Assembly (NCBI GenBank): GCA_025517525.1
Contig: JAOPJZ010000003.1
Location: 186,001 to 250,000, forward strand
Reading direction: 5' to 3'
From: Natronosalvus hydrolyticus
GTDB lineage: Archaea; Halobacteriota; Halobacteria; Halobacteriales; Natrialbaceae
Length of the DNA stretch: 64,000 nucleotides
Under the pieces are notes generated by a model that was not told where the DNA came from, did not search any database, and saw nothing but the letters and a program-made list of their open reading frames with translations. Made by a program: the position numbers and the translations under genes. Shown one piece after another: positions 9,253 through 16,663 of the stretch. Position 1 is the first letter of the stretch, and the number at the start of each line of letters is the position of its first letter.

Positions 9253-9588
9253 ATGGCTGACAACGACGCGTCCGACCTCCCGGATGAACTGCCATCGGCG
9301 GCTGGGCGAATCGCCACGGAATATCCGGACCTCTGGGAACAGTACACCGACCTCGGCAAAGCCAGCGCTGAAGCTGGCCCGCTCGAGGGAGAAACGAAGC
9401 GACTGGTCAAACTGGCACAGGCCGTTGGCACCCAGTCGGAGGGAGCAGTCCACTCACACACGCGTCGTGCACTCGAGGAAGGTATCGAGCCCGAAAAGCT
9501 GAAACACGTCGCCTTGCTCGCCGTGACGACCCAGGGCTTCCCCGAAGCCGTCGCCGCCCTGACGTGGGTCGAAGACATCACTGAGTGA
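9253..9588 (+). CDS. carboxymuconolactone decarboxylase-like protein
   Basis: This 111-residue all-helical protein has the CMD/AhpD core: a VKLAQAVG helix, then EGAVHSHTRRALEEG and a hydrophobic helix HVALLAVTTQG. The CxxC pair of AhpD peroxidases is absent; the position reads EGAVHSH. It therefore belongs with the non-thiol gamma-CMD-like members rather than the peroxidases. The substrate is unknown. The ATG at 9253 was chosen because an extension to 9220 would begin almost at the transposon end. The TnpB element ends only about 40 bases upstream, so the original promoter may have been altered. Confidence 0.85.
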   Translation: MADNDASDLPDELPSAAGRIATEYPDLWEQYTDLGKASAEAGPLEGETKRLVKLAQAVGTQSEGAVHSHTRRALEEGIEPEKLKHVALLAVTTQGFPEAVAALTWVEDITE

Positions 9589-9950
9589 TTCGACGAGCAG
9601 AGACGGGCGAACCATTTTGCAGATTCTGACGTCCCACTAAGTACTCCATCAAGCGTTGACGTCTAAACCGAACCCGACAACCGCTATCGATTCGGTTTAC
9701 ATACTCAGGCGTGACGAACCACTAAGGCCGTTCTCGAGAGGCCGAACACGAACGAAAAATCGTACAGACCATTGCCACGACGGTGAATGCGACCGTCTGG
9801 GAACAGATCTGACGTACCCACCGAGGGAACAGCGACCCGTTCGAATGACTGGACCAACTGGGAGAATTATAAAAAGAGGAGACAAATATCATTTGCCGAC
9901 GACGGACGGTGAACCCGCAAAATTAACTCCCACCGCCGACCATAGCAAGT
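9589..9950. other. intergenic region with repeat C copy
   Basis: This stretch holds the structured repeat C (9640-9724). The remaining 200 or so bases have no convincing ORF. An AAAATTAACT stretch at about 9919-9928 is a plausible TATA region for the CDGSH gene that starts at 9951. Confidence 0.6.
9640..9724. repeat. structured short repeat C, copy 1
   Basis: This is an 85-base unit shared with 52602-52686. It starts AGTACTCC[A/G]TCAAGCGT and ends CAGGCGTGACGAA[A/C]CACTA, with a constant centre GACAACCGCTATCG. The centre is the loop of a hairpin whose arms here are TAAACCGAA/TTCGGTTTA. Its outer ends form an imperfect inverted repeat. CCACTAAG occurs at both borders (9634-9641 and 9719-9726), like a target duplication. 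It may be a MITE or a mobile RNA-like element. Confidence 0.75.
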
Positions 9951-10205
9951 ATGAGCCGTCTAGTCGAACTCGAGGAAACTGGCCCGCTGAAACTCGACGA
10001 ATCGGATCTGAACGCGAAAAAAGGCAACGTCGCAATCTGCCAGTGTGGCCTCGCAGAGACCTTCCCGTTCTGTGATGGCACCCATCGAACGACACGATCT
10101 GAAACTGACGACGTCTGCTATCACTACCCAGATGACGAGGCCGATTCCCGCCGGGAAGTCGATCACGTCGTGTACAAAGAACCGGACTCCGATACCGGGC
10201 AATAA
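9951..10205 (+). CDS. CDGSH-type iron-sulfur protein
   Basis: This 84-residue protein has the CDGSH zinc-finger-like motif: CQCG at residues 32-35 and FCDGTH at about 44-49. The three Cys and one His bind a [2Fe-2S] cluster in this family. The rest is a short N-terminal strand region and an acidic C-terminal tail. No membrane segment is present, so it should be a soluble redox or Fe-S sensing or transfer protein. It stands alone between repeat-rich intergenic regions. Confidence 0.93.
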   Translation: MSRLVELEETGPLKLDESDLNAKKGNVAICQCGLAETFPFCDGTHRTTRSETDDVCYHYPDDEADSRREVDHVVYKEPDSDTGQ

Positions 10206-10374
10206 CGGGTCAGCGACGGTATTTTCCGATTGACACGCTGTGACGAGAGTACATACACTCCGACCGTCGCGACTCCGTCCATAGAGTATATTTTGTATAG
10301 CCCCATACGATATATCACGAGCACATCTAATGGTAGTAACACGGGTAGAGCGCTGTGCCCAGATATCCCGAAAG

Positions 10375-10414
10375 AGCCGTGAGATGCCGCTAGAAGCCGT
10401 GAGATGCCGCTAGA
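10375..10414. repeat. two exact tandem copies of a 20-base unit
   Basis: AGCCGTGAGATGCCGCTAGA occurs twice without a gap (10375-10394 and 10395-10414). It lies in non-coding DNA. It may be a slippage or duplication product, or a pair of protein-binding sites. Confidence 0.9.
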
Positions 10415-10514
10415 GGTATTAATGGGCTGTATTCGATATTTCGGTTCTATCGAAAGCAAGCGGAACGCGAAAACAGCCCAGCAGATTCGAAAACGAACGA
10501 CAGTTCATCGTTTA

Positions 10515-10600
10515 CTATAGTAGCCAGTGAAAGTCATTGCACACCCTATCGCAAGCGGGCGTCGCGGTAGGTGTGTAAATCGTTTCACTGGCTACTATAG
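10515..10600. repeat. MITE-like repeat A, copy 1 (intact)
   Basis: This 86-base unit is bounded by a perfect 18-base inverted repeat, CTATAGTAGCCAGTGAAA and its complement. Related copies lie at 11831-11908 and 46658-46737 (reverse). The internal part includes the shared ACACCCTATCGCAAGCGGGC. It is non-coding and probably mobilised in trans by a transposase not in this window. Confidence 0.88.
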
Positions 10601-10660
10601 CGGGCACTCTCGCAACTGCCACTGAACGAACAAACGAGGACTCCCTCGACAGGCGACCCG

Positions 10661-11560
10661 CTACTGTAACCCATCGAATTCGTTTGACTCTATCTCCGTG
10701 GCGAGGGCCCTGGTGCTCAACTCCTCCGGGACGAGCCGAGGGTATTTCCGACGGAAGTAGCCCACGGTGTTCTCGAGGTCACGCTCGAGGAACTCACGGG
10801 CGTGTTCGTGATCGGTCGCCACGGCCTGGGGCCAATCGAAGATTGTGATGCCGTCTTCGGCCACGAACACGTTGTACTCGCTCATGTCGGCATGCACGTA
10901 GCCCCTCTCGTACGCACGCGAGAGTTCAGTACAGATCAACTCGAGGACGCCAAGCACCTGGTCGTCTTCGAGTCGGGTCTGGGAGAGTTCGACGCCATCC
11001 ATTTTCTCCATCACGATGGCGTGTCGATTCTGGTCGATGGGACGAGGGACCGAGATGTCGGGATACAGCGTCTCGAGGGCGTCGTACTCTCGTTCGGCGG
11101 CTTTTCGAGCGGTATAAAGCCAGGAAACGTGGCGGTTTTCGGACGTGTAATCGCGTTCGCGATTGACTTCGCGAAAGTTCGTATACCCTTCTCGGTGGTA
11201 CTTGAGCGCGAGCGGTTTGTACGATTTGACCTCGTAGACGTCGCTCTCTTTGCCGACGCCGAGTGGCGAGCCGAACTCCGCGATGGTATCGCGTTCGACC
11301 AGTGCTCGCAACGCGAGCGTATCGTATCCCTCGAACGCGAGGGTGTACCCCTCGTACTGGATCGTCTTTTTTTCGATCAGGTCACGCTTCAGACAGCGCT
11401 CGAGGCGATAGTCGACTTCTTCGGGCGTCAACCCCGAGAATCGGGGCAGTTTTTCGCGCTGCACCCACTCCGAAAAGCGCATCCCCTGTTCGATACCCGA
11501 AAGGAGATAGAAATCCTCGGTCTCGAGTTCCGCCAACAGCTCGGCGACGTTCCGCACCAT
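10661..11560 (-). CDS. rio2: RIO2 atypical serine/threonine kinase
   Basis: This is a 299-residue Rio2 protein. An N-terminal winged helix (about residues 1-90) precedes the RIO kinase domain. The glycine-loop equivalent reads GVGKESDVY (residues 101-109); the catalytic loop is HADMSEYN (Asp225); the metal-binding Asp242 lies in IFDWPQ. Rio2 acts as an ATPase/kinase in late maturation of the small ribosomal subunit in archaea and eukaryotes. Length and all motifs are standard. It is a monocistronic gene with repeat A copies on either side. Confidence 0.96.
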   Translation of the reverse strand: MVRNVAELLAELETEDFYLLSGIEQGMRFSEWVQREKLPRFSGLTPEEVDYRLERCLKRDLIEKKTIQYEGYTLAFEGYDTLALRALVERDTIAEFGSPLGVGKESDVYEVKSYKPLALKYHREGYTNFREVNRERDYTSENRHVSWLYTARKAAEREYDALETLYPDISVPRPIDQNRHAIVMEKMDGVELSQTRLEDDQVLGVLELICTELSRAYERGYVHADMSEYNVFVAEDGITIFDWPQAVATDHEHAREFLERDLENTVGYFRRKYPRLVPEELSTRALATEIESNEFDGLQ

Positions 11561-11923
11561 AGGGTCGCTAGCCGGTGTACACGTAAAAGTCTGCGCGAGA
11601 CGGCTCGAGGATGACGGACGTGTCCTTGCTCAGGTCCAGTGTACGCCCCGGATAAACCAAATAGAACTATATGAAATCCACAAATGCTGGCGAAACAGGC
11701 ATGAGCCATTGGCCGAAGCGTCGCTACTCGAGTGGCAGTGCGCTCAAAAGAGAAGTGCAACTCTCAATTTGCAGAGCAACGGACTCGAGTCCAGTCGGTG
11801 GGACATCGAGTGTCATCTACGACGCGGCGACAGTAGTCAGTGACAGTCGGTGTACACCCTATCGCAAGCGGGCATCGCGGTAGGTAATAAATCGTTTCAC
11901 CGGCTAAATACCGTGGGCGTTTA
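11561..11923. other. intergenic region with degenerate repeat A
   Basis: Repeat A copy 2 occupies 11831-11908, between the start of rio2 and the stop of the Usp gene. A 70-codon ORF on the plus strand runs into the repeat and has no recognisable domain; I do not call it. Bases 11655-11690 are AT-richer and probably hold the rio2 promoter. Confidence 0.55.
11831..11908. repeat. MITE-like repeat A, copy 2 (degenerate ends)
   Basis: The centre (ACACCCTATCGCAAGCGGGC, then ATCGCGGTAGGT) matches copy 1 at 10515. The termini have decayed: AGTAGTCAGTGACA on the left and TTTCACCGGCTAAA on the right. It is an older or inactive copy. Confidence 0.8.
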
Positions 11924-12823
11924 TTAGATCTCGTTCGGTCGAACCGTAACCACCGGCACTGGAGCGGTCCGAATCACCCTGTCGGTGACGCTGCCGAGGA
12001 GCGCCCGTTCGAACCCGCTTCGACCAGCCGTTCCCATCGCAACCATGTCGATGCCCGCCGTCTTCGTATACTCGAGAATTTCCGTCGCCGGCTTCCCGCT
12101 TGTCGTCGCGACCACGACCTCGTGACCATCCGCTCGAGCACGGGTCGCAAGCGTCTCGAGGTGCTCGTCAACCGGTTCCGTACGCTCACTGGCGGGGTCG
12201 GCCCCTGTATCGAAGATCGACTCGAGCGTTTCCGCGAGGTCATCGTCGATCACCGTCAGGAAGTGGACGGTCGCCTCGAGGGCGTCGGCAAGTGCGAGAC
12301 AGCGATCAATTGCATCGGTCGATCGCTCGCTCCCATCGGTCGGGAACAGTATCGAGTCAAACTCGGTCTGTTGATCCGCCGTCTCGCCAGCAGCAGGCGT
12401 AACCGTCACCACGGGCACGGGAGCCGTTCGAACGACTTTGTCGGCAACGCTACCAATAATCGCCCGGGCGACACCGCCTCGCCCGACCGTTCCGATGACG
12501 ATAGCGTCGATGCCGTGTTCGTCGGCGTAGTCGACGATTTCCATGGCCGGGATCCCTTCACGAACTGCGGCCGTGGCCTCGAGCCCACGCGCTGTTGCCG
12601 TTTCTCGAAGCGCCGTTGCACGCACGTCCGCTTGCTCGCGGAGTCGACGCCGGATCGATGCCGAATCGCCCGAATACCCCGCTCCAGTCGCGATGGAACT
12701 GTCCGCAACTGAGAGGACGTGGACGTTCGCCTCGAGTTGTGTTGCAAGGTCGAAGCCACGGCGTGCAGCGGCCTGGGCTACATCGCTTCCGTCGGTGGGA
12801 ATCAGGAGTGTGTTGAGTGTCAT
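11924..12823 (-). CDS. tandem universal stress protein
   Basis: This 299-residue protein is made of two UspA domains in tandem (about residues 1-145 and 155-299). Each ends with the nucleotide-binding pattern of ATP-binding Usp proteins: GTVGRGGVARAIIGS in the first and GTAGRSGFERALLGS in the second, followed by APVPVVTV. It begins seven bases after the Acr3 gene on the same strand, so it is probably co-transcribed with the arsenic genes. Arsenic-linked Usp genes are known in other microbes, but a role here is inference. Confidence 0.93.
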   Translation of the reverse strand: MTLNTLLIPTDGSDVAQAAARRGFDLATQLEANVHVLSVADSSIATGAGYSGDSASIRRRLREQADVRATALRETATARGLEATAAVREGIPAMEIVDYADEHGIDAIVIGTVGRGGVARAIIGSVADKVVRTAPVPVVTVTPAAGETADQQTEFDSILFPTDGSERSTDAIDRCLALADALEATVHFLTVIDDDLAETLESIFDTGADPASERTEPVDEHLETLATRARADGHEVVVATTSGKPATEILEYTKTAGIDMVAMGTAGRSGFERALLGSVTDRVIRTAPVPVVTVRPNEI

Positions 12824-12829
12824 TGGAGA

Positions 12830-14008
12830 TCAATCGTTGGTTTTTACTGGAGTTGTGTCTTCACCTGTGGGTTTCGTGCTCTCGAGTTGCCCGGTTTCGT
12901 AGCCCGCCCAGTCGAACTTCTGCTGGAAGTAAATGGCGACGTTGACCAGCGCCAGCAGGACTGGCACTTCGATCAGCGGGCCGACCACGGTCGCGAACGC
13001 GACACCGGAGCCAACGCCGAAGACGGCGACTGCGACCGCAATCGCGAGTTCGAAGTTGTTCGATGCCGCGGTGAACCCAATGGCGGTGGTCGTCGAGTAG
13101 TCCGCACCGATACCACGCCCCATCGCGAAGCTCACGAGGAACATGATGACGAAGTAGATCGTTAGCGGTACTGCAATCCACAGCACGTCGGTTGGCTGGG
13201 CGAGGATGTTGTCACCCTGGGTGGCGAACATCACGATCACGGTGAACAGGAGTGCGATCAGGGTAACGGGGCTAATTTTCGGGACGAACTGCTCTTCGTA
13301 CCACTCCTCTCCTTTCGTACGAACGCCGCCGAACCGAGTGAGGATACCACCGGCGAACGGAATACCGAGGAAGATCGCAATCGCCCAGAACACCTGTTCG
13401 ACCGTAATGTCGAACGTACCGATCCCAGCCACCAGTGCATCCATACCCAGCAGTGGCGGCAAGAACAGGGCGAAAAACCAGATGTACACTCCGTAGGTAA
13501 TGATTTGAAAGACGCTGTTGAACGCGACCAGTCCGGCAGCGTACTCACTCGAGCCGTCTGCAAGGTCGTTCCAGACGAGTACCATCGCGATACAACGAGC
13601 CATGCCGATAAATATCAGGCCAAGGAAGTACTCGGGGTGTGCGGGGAACGGCGGTACGAGCCCACTGAAGAAGACCACCGCGAGCGCGAACATCAGCGTC
13701 GGCCCGATCAGCCAGTTCTGGATGAGGCTCAAACTGAGCACGCGCCAGGCGCTGAACACCCGCGGTAGCTGGCCGTAGTTGACCTTGGCCAACGGCGGAT
13801 ACATCATCGCGATCAGCCCGATCTCGACGAGGTAGTACTCCTGAATCGGCCCGACGACACCCGGTGTAATATAGCCCAGGCCGACACCGAGAGCCATCGC
13901 TCCAAAGATCCAGACGGTCAGATACTTGTCCAGGAAATCCATCGAACGCGGGTCCCCACAGTCGGGACACGCACAATCGGATCCGTGTTGGTGCTCGAGG
14001 TCACTCAT
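12830..14008 (-). CDS. acr3: Acr3-family arsenite efflux permease
   Basis: This 392-residue integral membrane protein has about ten helices. It carries the Acr3 signature GMARCIAMVLVWNDLA with the conserved cysteine of helix 4, and the later ASNNFELAI motif. Acr3 exports arsenite at the expense of the membrane potential. The first 20 residues form an unusual cytoplasmic extension with His residues and CxCPDCG (CACPDC), which could bind metal or arsenite. Neighbours (ArsR and a RidA-like protein upstream, Usp downstream, same strand) support arsenic resistance. The start at 14008 keeps the Cys-rich extension; a later Met (MDFLDKYL) would remove it. Confidence 0.94.
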   Translation of the reverse strand: MSDLEHQHGSDCACPDCGDPRSMDFLDKYLTVWIFGAMALGVGLGYITPGVVGPIQEYYLVEIGLIAMMYPPLAKVNYGQLPRVFSAWRVLSLSLIQNWLIGPTLMFALAVVFFSGLVPPFPAHPEYFLGLIFIGMARCIAMVLVWNDLADGSSEYAAGLVAFNSVFQIITYGVYIWFFALFLPPLLGMDALVAGIGTFDITVEQVFWAIAIFLGIPFAGGILTRFGGVRTKGEEWYEEQFVPKISPVTLIALLFTVIVMFATQGDNILAQPTDVLWIAVPLTIYFVIMFLVSFAMGRGIGADYSTTTAIGFTAASNNFELAIAVAVAVFGVGSGVAFATVVGPLIEVPVLLALVNVAIYFQQKFDWAGYETGQLESTKPTGEDTTPVKTND

Positions 14009-14095
14009 CAGGGTCGACCTCCGATAATCGGCTTGCGTTGACGATACTCGACGCTACCGCCGAGACGAGAGAGTTTTCATTCATTATTCTATCAG

Positions 14096-14545
14096 TTACT
14101 CGATAGCGGCAACGACGTCGAGTTGGATACCGGCATTACCTGGAAGCGCATACACGCCGGTGGTCGTTCGAGGTGGATAGGAACCGTCAAATCGTCGCTT
14201 GTAGACATCGTCGACAACGTCACGTGTCCCGATATCCGTCAGTTGGACCTCGATTTTCATCACGTCCTCGAGCGTGAGGTTCGACGCCGCAAGCACCGAC
14301 TGGAGTCGATCGAGACACAGGTCAGTTTGATCCTCAATTGAATGTTCGCTCATCACAACGCCAGACTCTTCGGGAAGAATCCCCTCGAAAAAGATTAGGT
14401 CAGAGCTACCGACCTGGACACCATACGCCGAGCCATTCGACTCAAACTGTCGTTTACTGGCGCTGCTGTGTGTCTCGAGAGTAACTCCTTCAGTTCCGGC
14501 GTTACCTGTATCTGAAGTCTGGCCGACCCGATTTGATTGAGCCAT
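14096..14545 (-). CDS. RidA/YjgF-family protein in arsenic cluster
   Basis: This 149-residue protein has the RidA fold: VGSSDLIFFEGILP at the first strand pair, then a helix with DLCLDRLQSVLAASNLTLEDVMKI-like residues, and PPRTTTGVYALPGN at the place of the active-site arginine (Arg in PPR). RidA deaminates reactive enamines and imines from PLP enzymes. The N-terminal 40 residues are Ser/Thr/Gly-rich and longer than usual. It sits between arsR and acr3 on the same strand. A role in arsenic stress is only inferred. Confidence 0.85.
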   Translation of the reverse strand: MAQSNRVGQTSDTGNAGTEGVTLETHSSASKRQFESNGSAYGVQVGSSDLIFFEGILPEESGVVMSEHSIEDQTDLCLDRLQSVLAASNLTLEDVMKIEVQLTDIGTRDVVDDVYKRRFDGSYPPRTTTGVYALPGNAGIQLDVVAAIE

Positions 14546-14614
14546 ACTTCAATTGAAGAGCCTCTCATTCAAAAATCCATCCATGCCCATCCACCGTGTG
14601 ATGCCAACGCAGGG

Positions 14615-15004
14615 CTAGCGGGCGCCATCGAGAACCGTTAGCAGTGCCTGAGCGCGTCTGGTCGCCCGATACTTCCGCCATCGCCCCTCCTTTCGCTTCG
14701 TAACGAGTCCCGATTCAGTCAGATTCGATAACGCGTGGCTGACAGCGCTATCGCTGACGTCAACGAGTGGCGTTATCTCACAGACACACAGTTCCGCATC
14801 CGCCTCGACGAGTAACCGAACCAATCGGTAACGCGTCTCGTTGCCGAGCGAGGATAACGTTTGTACGTCCTGTGCGATCAACGTGGGGTCCAGCGTCGTC
14901 TCGAGGTCTTCGAGTTCGTCAACTCGCTCTTGGACGTCCTCGTTCCGACATGCTCCAATGTCATCCTCGAGGTACCGGCGGAGGCGTTCGTTTGCCTGAC
15001 TCAT
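14615..15004 (-). CDS. arsR: ArsR-family metalloregulator
   Basis: This 129-residue winged-helix repressor has Cys73 and Cys75 in ELCVCEIT at the alpha-3 metal site (the ELCVCD box of ArsR/SmtB proteins), followed by the recognition helix VSDSAVSHALSNL. In this family arsenite or a heavy metal binds the cysteines and releases the repressor from DNA. It heads the arsenic cluster (RidA-like, Acr3, Usp). An alternative TTG start at 15013 adds three residues; the ATG at 15004 is preferred. A lipoate ligase-like gene diverges from it. Confidence 0.93.
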   Translation of the reverse strand: MSQANERLRRYLEDDIGACRNEDVQERVDELEDLETTLDPTLIAQDVQTLSSLGNETRYRLVRLLVEADAELCVCEITPLVDVSDSAVSHALSNLTESGLVTKRKEGRWRKYRATRRAQALLTVLDGAR

Positions 15005-15134
15005 GCTCGTCAATTCGAGAGTTGTTCAAATAAGAGTTCTGACGTTGCTCGCAGAGAGCAGGCGCGAGAAAAACGCACCGGGTCACTCGAGGCAGGTCGC
15101 AATCACTTTCTCACTTGCTCTCGAGCCTTCGAGT

Positions 15135-15977
15135 ATGACCGCACTCGCCGACCGCCAGTGGCGGCTGATCGTGGACGACCCCCGAGATGGCCCCACCCAG
15201 ATGGCGCTCGAGGAGATTGCCGCACGGACGGCCCTCGAAGACGACATCCGAACCGTTCGCGTCTACGACTGGGAGCCCTCGACGCTCTCTCTCGGCTATC
15301 GGCAGAATCCGGACACCGTCGATTGGGAGTTCTGTGAGGAGAACGACATCGGCGTCACGCGACGTCAGACCGGCGGTGGCGGCATCTATCACGACGCCAT
15401 TGCCGACATCTCCTATACCATCGTCGCACCCGCCGCTGAGGTCCCTGGGGACCTGATGGAGTGTTATGCGCTGTTCTGTGAGCCGATTCTCGAGGCGTTT
15501 TCCCGCATGGGTGTCGACGCCCAGTTCGCCGACGAGACACAGGATGCTATCTATCAACCATCCTGTTATCTCCGGGACATCAATCCCGCCCACGACATCG
15601 TGGTTCCGGCGAAAGCGGGACCAGCACAGAAACTCAGTGGTAACGCCCAGTATCGCCAGCGAGACGTCGTGATCCAGCACGGATCGCTCAGTTTCGACCG
15701 CGAGCCAGCGGCCCACCTCGGCGTGTTCACAACGGATAGCGTGTCGACCGAGACGTTCACCGACCGGGTTACGAGCATCAGCGAACAGACCGGAATCAGC
15801 CGTGAACGTGCGGTTTCCGACCTGGCAAGCGCACTCGAGGACTGGTGTGACGCCAACCCCGTCGACGGCTGGCGTAACGGCGAACTCGAGGCTGCCCGCG
15901 AGTTAGCCGCCCGGAAGTTCGGTGCCGATAGCTGGATTCGAAATCGGGAAGTTCTCACGGAAGCGGCTGACGGATGA
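15135..15977 (+). CDS. lipoate-protein ligase family protein
   Basis: This 280-residue protein has the BirA/LplA/LipB cofactor-transferase fold. It shows RRQTGGGGIYHD (residues 76-87), the lipoyl-binding glycine motif, and KLSGNAQ with the catalytic lysine Lys166. The C-terminal 70 residues are helical. Such enzymes attach lipoate (LplA) or transfer octanoyl groups (LipM) onto E2 or GcvH domains; the sequence alone does not separate the two. The ATG at 15135 begins the domain cleanly, while the open frame upstream to 15003 overlaps the arsR start. The flavoprotein at 5430 could be a pathway partner, but they are not adjacent. Confidence 0.88.
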   Translation: MTALADRQWRLIVDDPRDGPTQMALEEIAARTALEDDIRTVRVYDWEPSTLSLGYRQNPDTVDWEFCEENDIGVTRRQTGGGGIYHDAIADISYTIVAPAAEVPGDLMECYALFCEPILEAFSRMGVDAQFADETQDAIYQPSCYLRDINPAHDIVVPAKAGPAQKLSGNAQYRQRDVVIQHGSLSFDREPAAHLGVFTTDSVSTETFTDRVTSISEQTGISRERAVSDLASALEDWCDANPVDGWRNGELEAARELAARKFGADSWIRNREVLTEAADG

Positions 15978-16045
15978 GTTCGTTGGCGGGTCGCTCGAGG
16001 TAACGGAAGGTCGCTCGAGCCCCGAAAAACGTCCGGAACTCGCTA

Positions 16046-16336
16046 TTAGTCGTCGGTTTCGTCGTCAACGAGCACTTCCACAGGTTCGTCGGCGGACGCC
16101 TCATCGCCCGATTTGGATTCGCTCTGTTGTTGCTGCCAGAGGAGCGCCCCGGCAACGCCGACGACGATCCACGAGCGCCAGTTCGCCAGGTTAAGCGTGT
16201 AGCCGACCCCGAACGGCTTCTCGACCAGCATCCCTTCGCCGGGTTTCCAGTACGACGAGAGCATCCGTCCGAAACTCGGTCGCTCGAAATTATACGGTAC
16301 GCCAAAGATTTCACCGGAGGTCGGTTTATCTGCCAT
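16046..16336 (-). CDS. DUF5808-like small membrane protein
   Basis: This 96-residue protein has a conserved-looking soluble N-terminus (IFGVPYNFERPSFGRML, KPFGVGYTLNLANW) followed by one short membrane helix (WIVVGVAGALLW) and a very acidic tail. It matches my memory of haloarchaeal DUF5808 proteins. Function is unknown. It is convergent with the lipoate ligase-like gene. Confidence 0.8.
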   Translation of the reverse strand: MADKPTSGEIFGVPYNFERPSFGRMLSSYWKPGEGMLVEKPFGVGYTLNLANWRSWIVVGVAGALLWQQQQSESKSGDEASADEPVEVLVDDETDD

Positions 16337-16483
16337 ACGCTATTGTACACGCTCCGATACTAAGAGTATTGTGTCGTCTCAAGGCCCGTGCAAATCGAGT
16401 GACTGCGTGTTTCCATTCGCGAAACATGTCGTTCTCCCAATACTTTGTGCTCGAGGGAGAATCGGCGCTCGAGGAGCCCCCTC

Positions 16484-16657
16484 ATGATTCAAAGGTTGGT
16501 GAAGCGAGTTCGGGCATGGTTTGCCGTCGAGGATCCCGAGGACAGGATCGAAGGCTCTGGCGAGGCGATTACGTCACCCCAACATCGCCGATCGGCCGAA
16601 GCCGAGGCCGAACTCGAGCGGTTACAGGAGGCCGCCGAGGAGACCGAACGGACGTGA
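16484..16657 (+). CDS. small charged hypothetical protein
   Basis: This 57-residue ORF starts with an amphipathic basic helix (MIQRLVKRVRAWF) and ends with an Ala/Glu-rich helix that looks like a coiled coil (RRSAEAEAELERLQEAAEE). It fits tightly between its neighbours: its stop is six bases from the convergent threonine synthase stop. Composition is that of a real haloarchaeal acidic protein. Function is unknown, and support is compositional only. Confidence 0.6.
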   Translation: MIQRLVKRVRAWFAVEDPEDRIEGSGEAITSPQHRRSAEAEAELERLQEAAEETERT

Positions 16658-16663
16658 AGGAGG

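Larger units (their letters stand above)
10206..10660. other. intergenic region with tandem repeat and repeat A
   Basis: This stretch holds a 20-base tandem duplication at 10375-10414 and repeat A copy 1 at 10515-10600. The part at 10280-10330 is AT-rich. No ORF I would call is present. Confidence 0.6.

Noticed and set aside
11671-11883. A 70-codon plus-strand ORF upstream of rio2
   Set aside because: It reads through part of repeat A, has no domain, and has a composition (low Asp/Glu) unlike haloarchaeal proteins.
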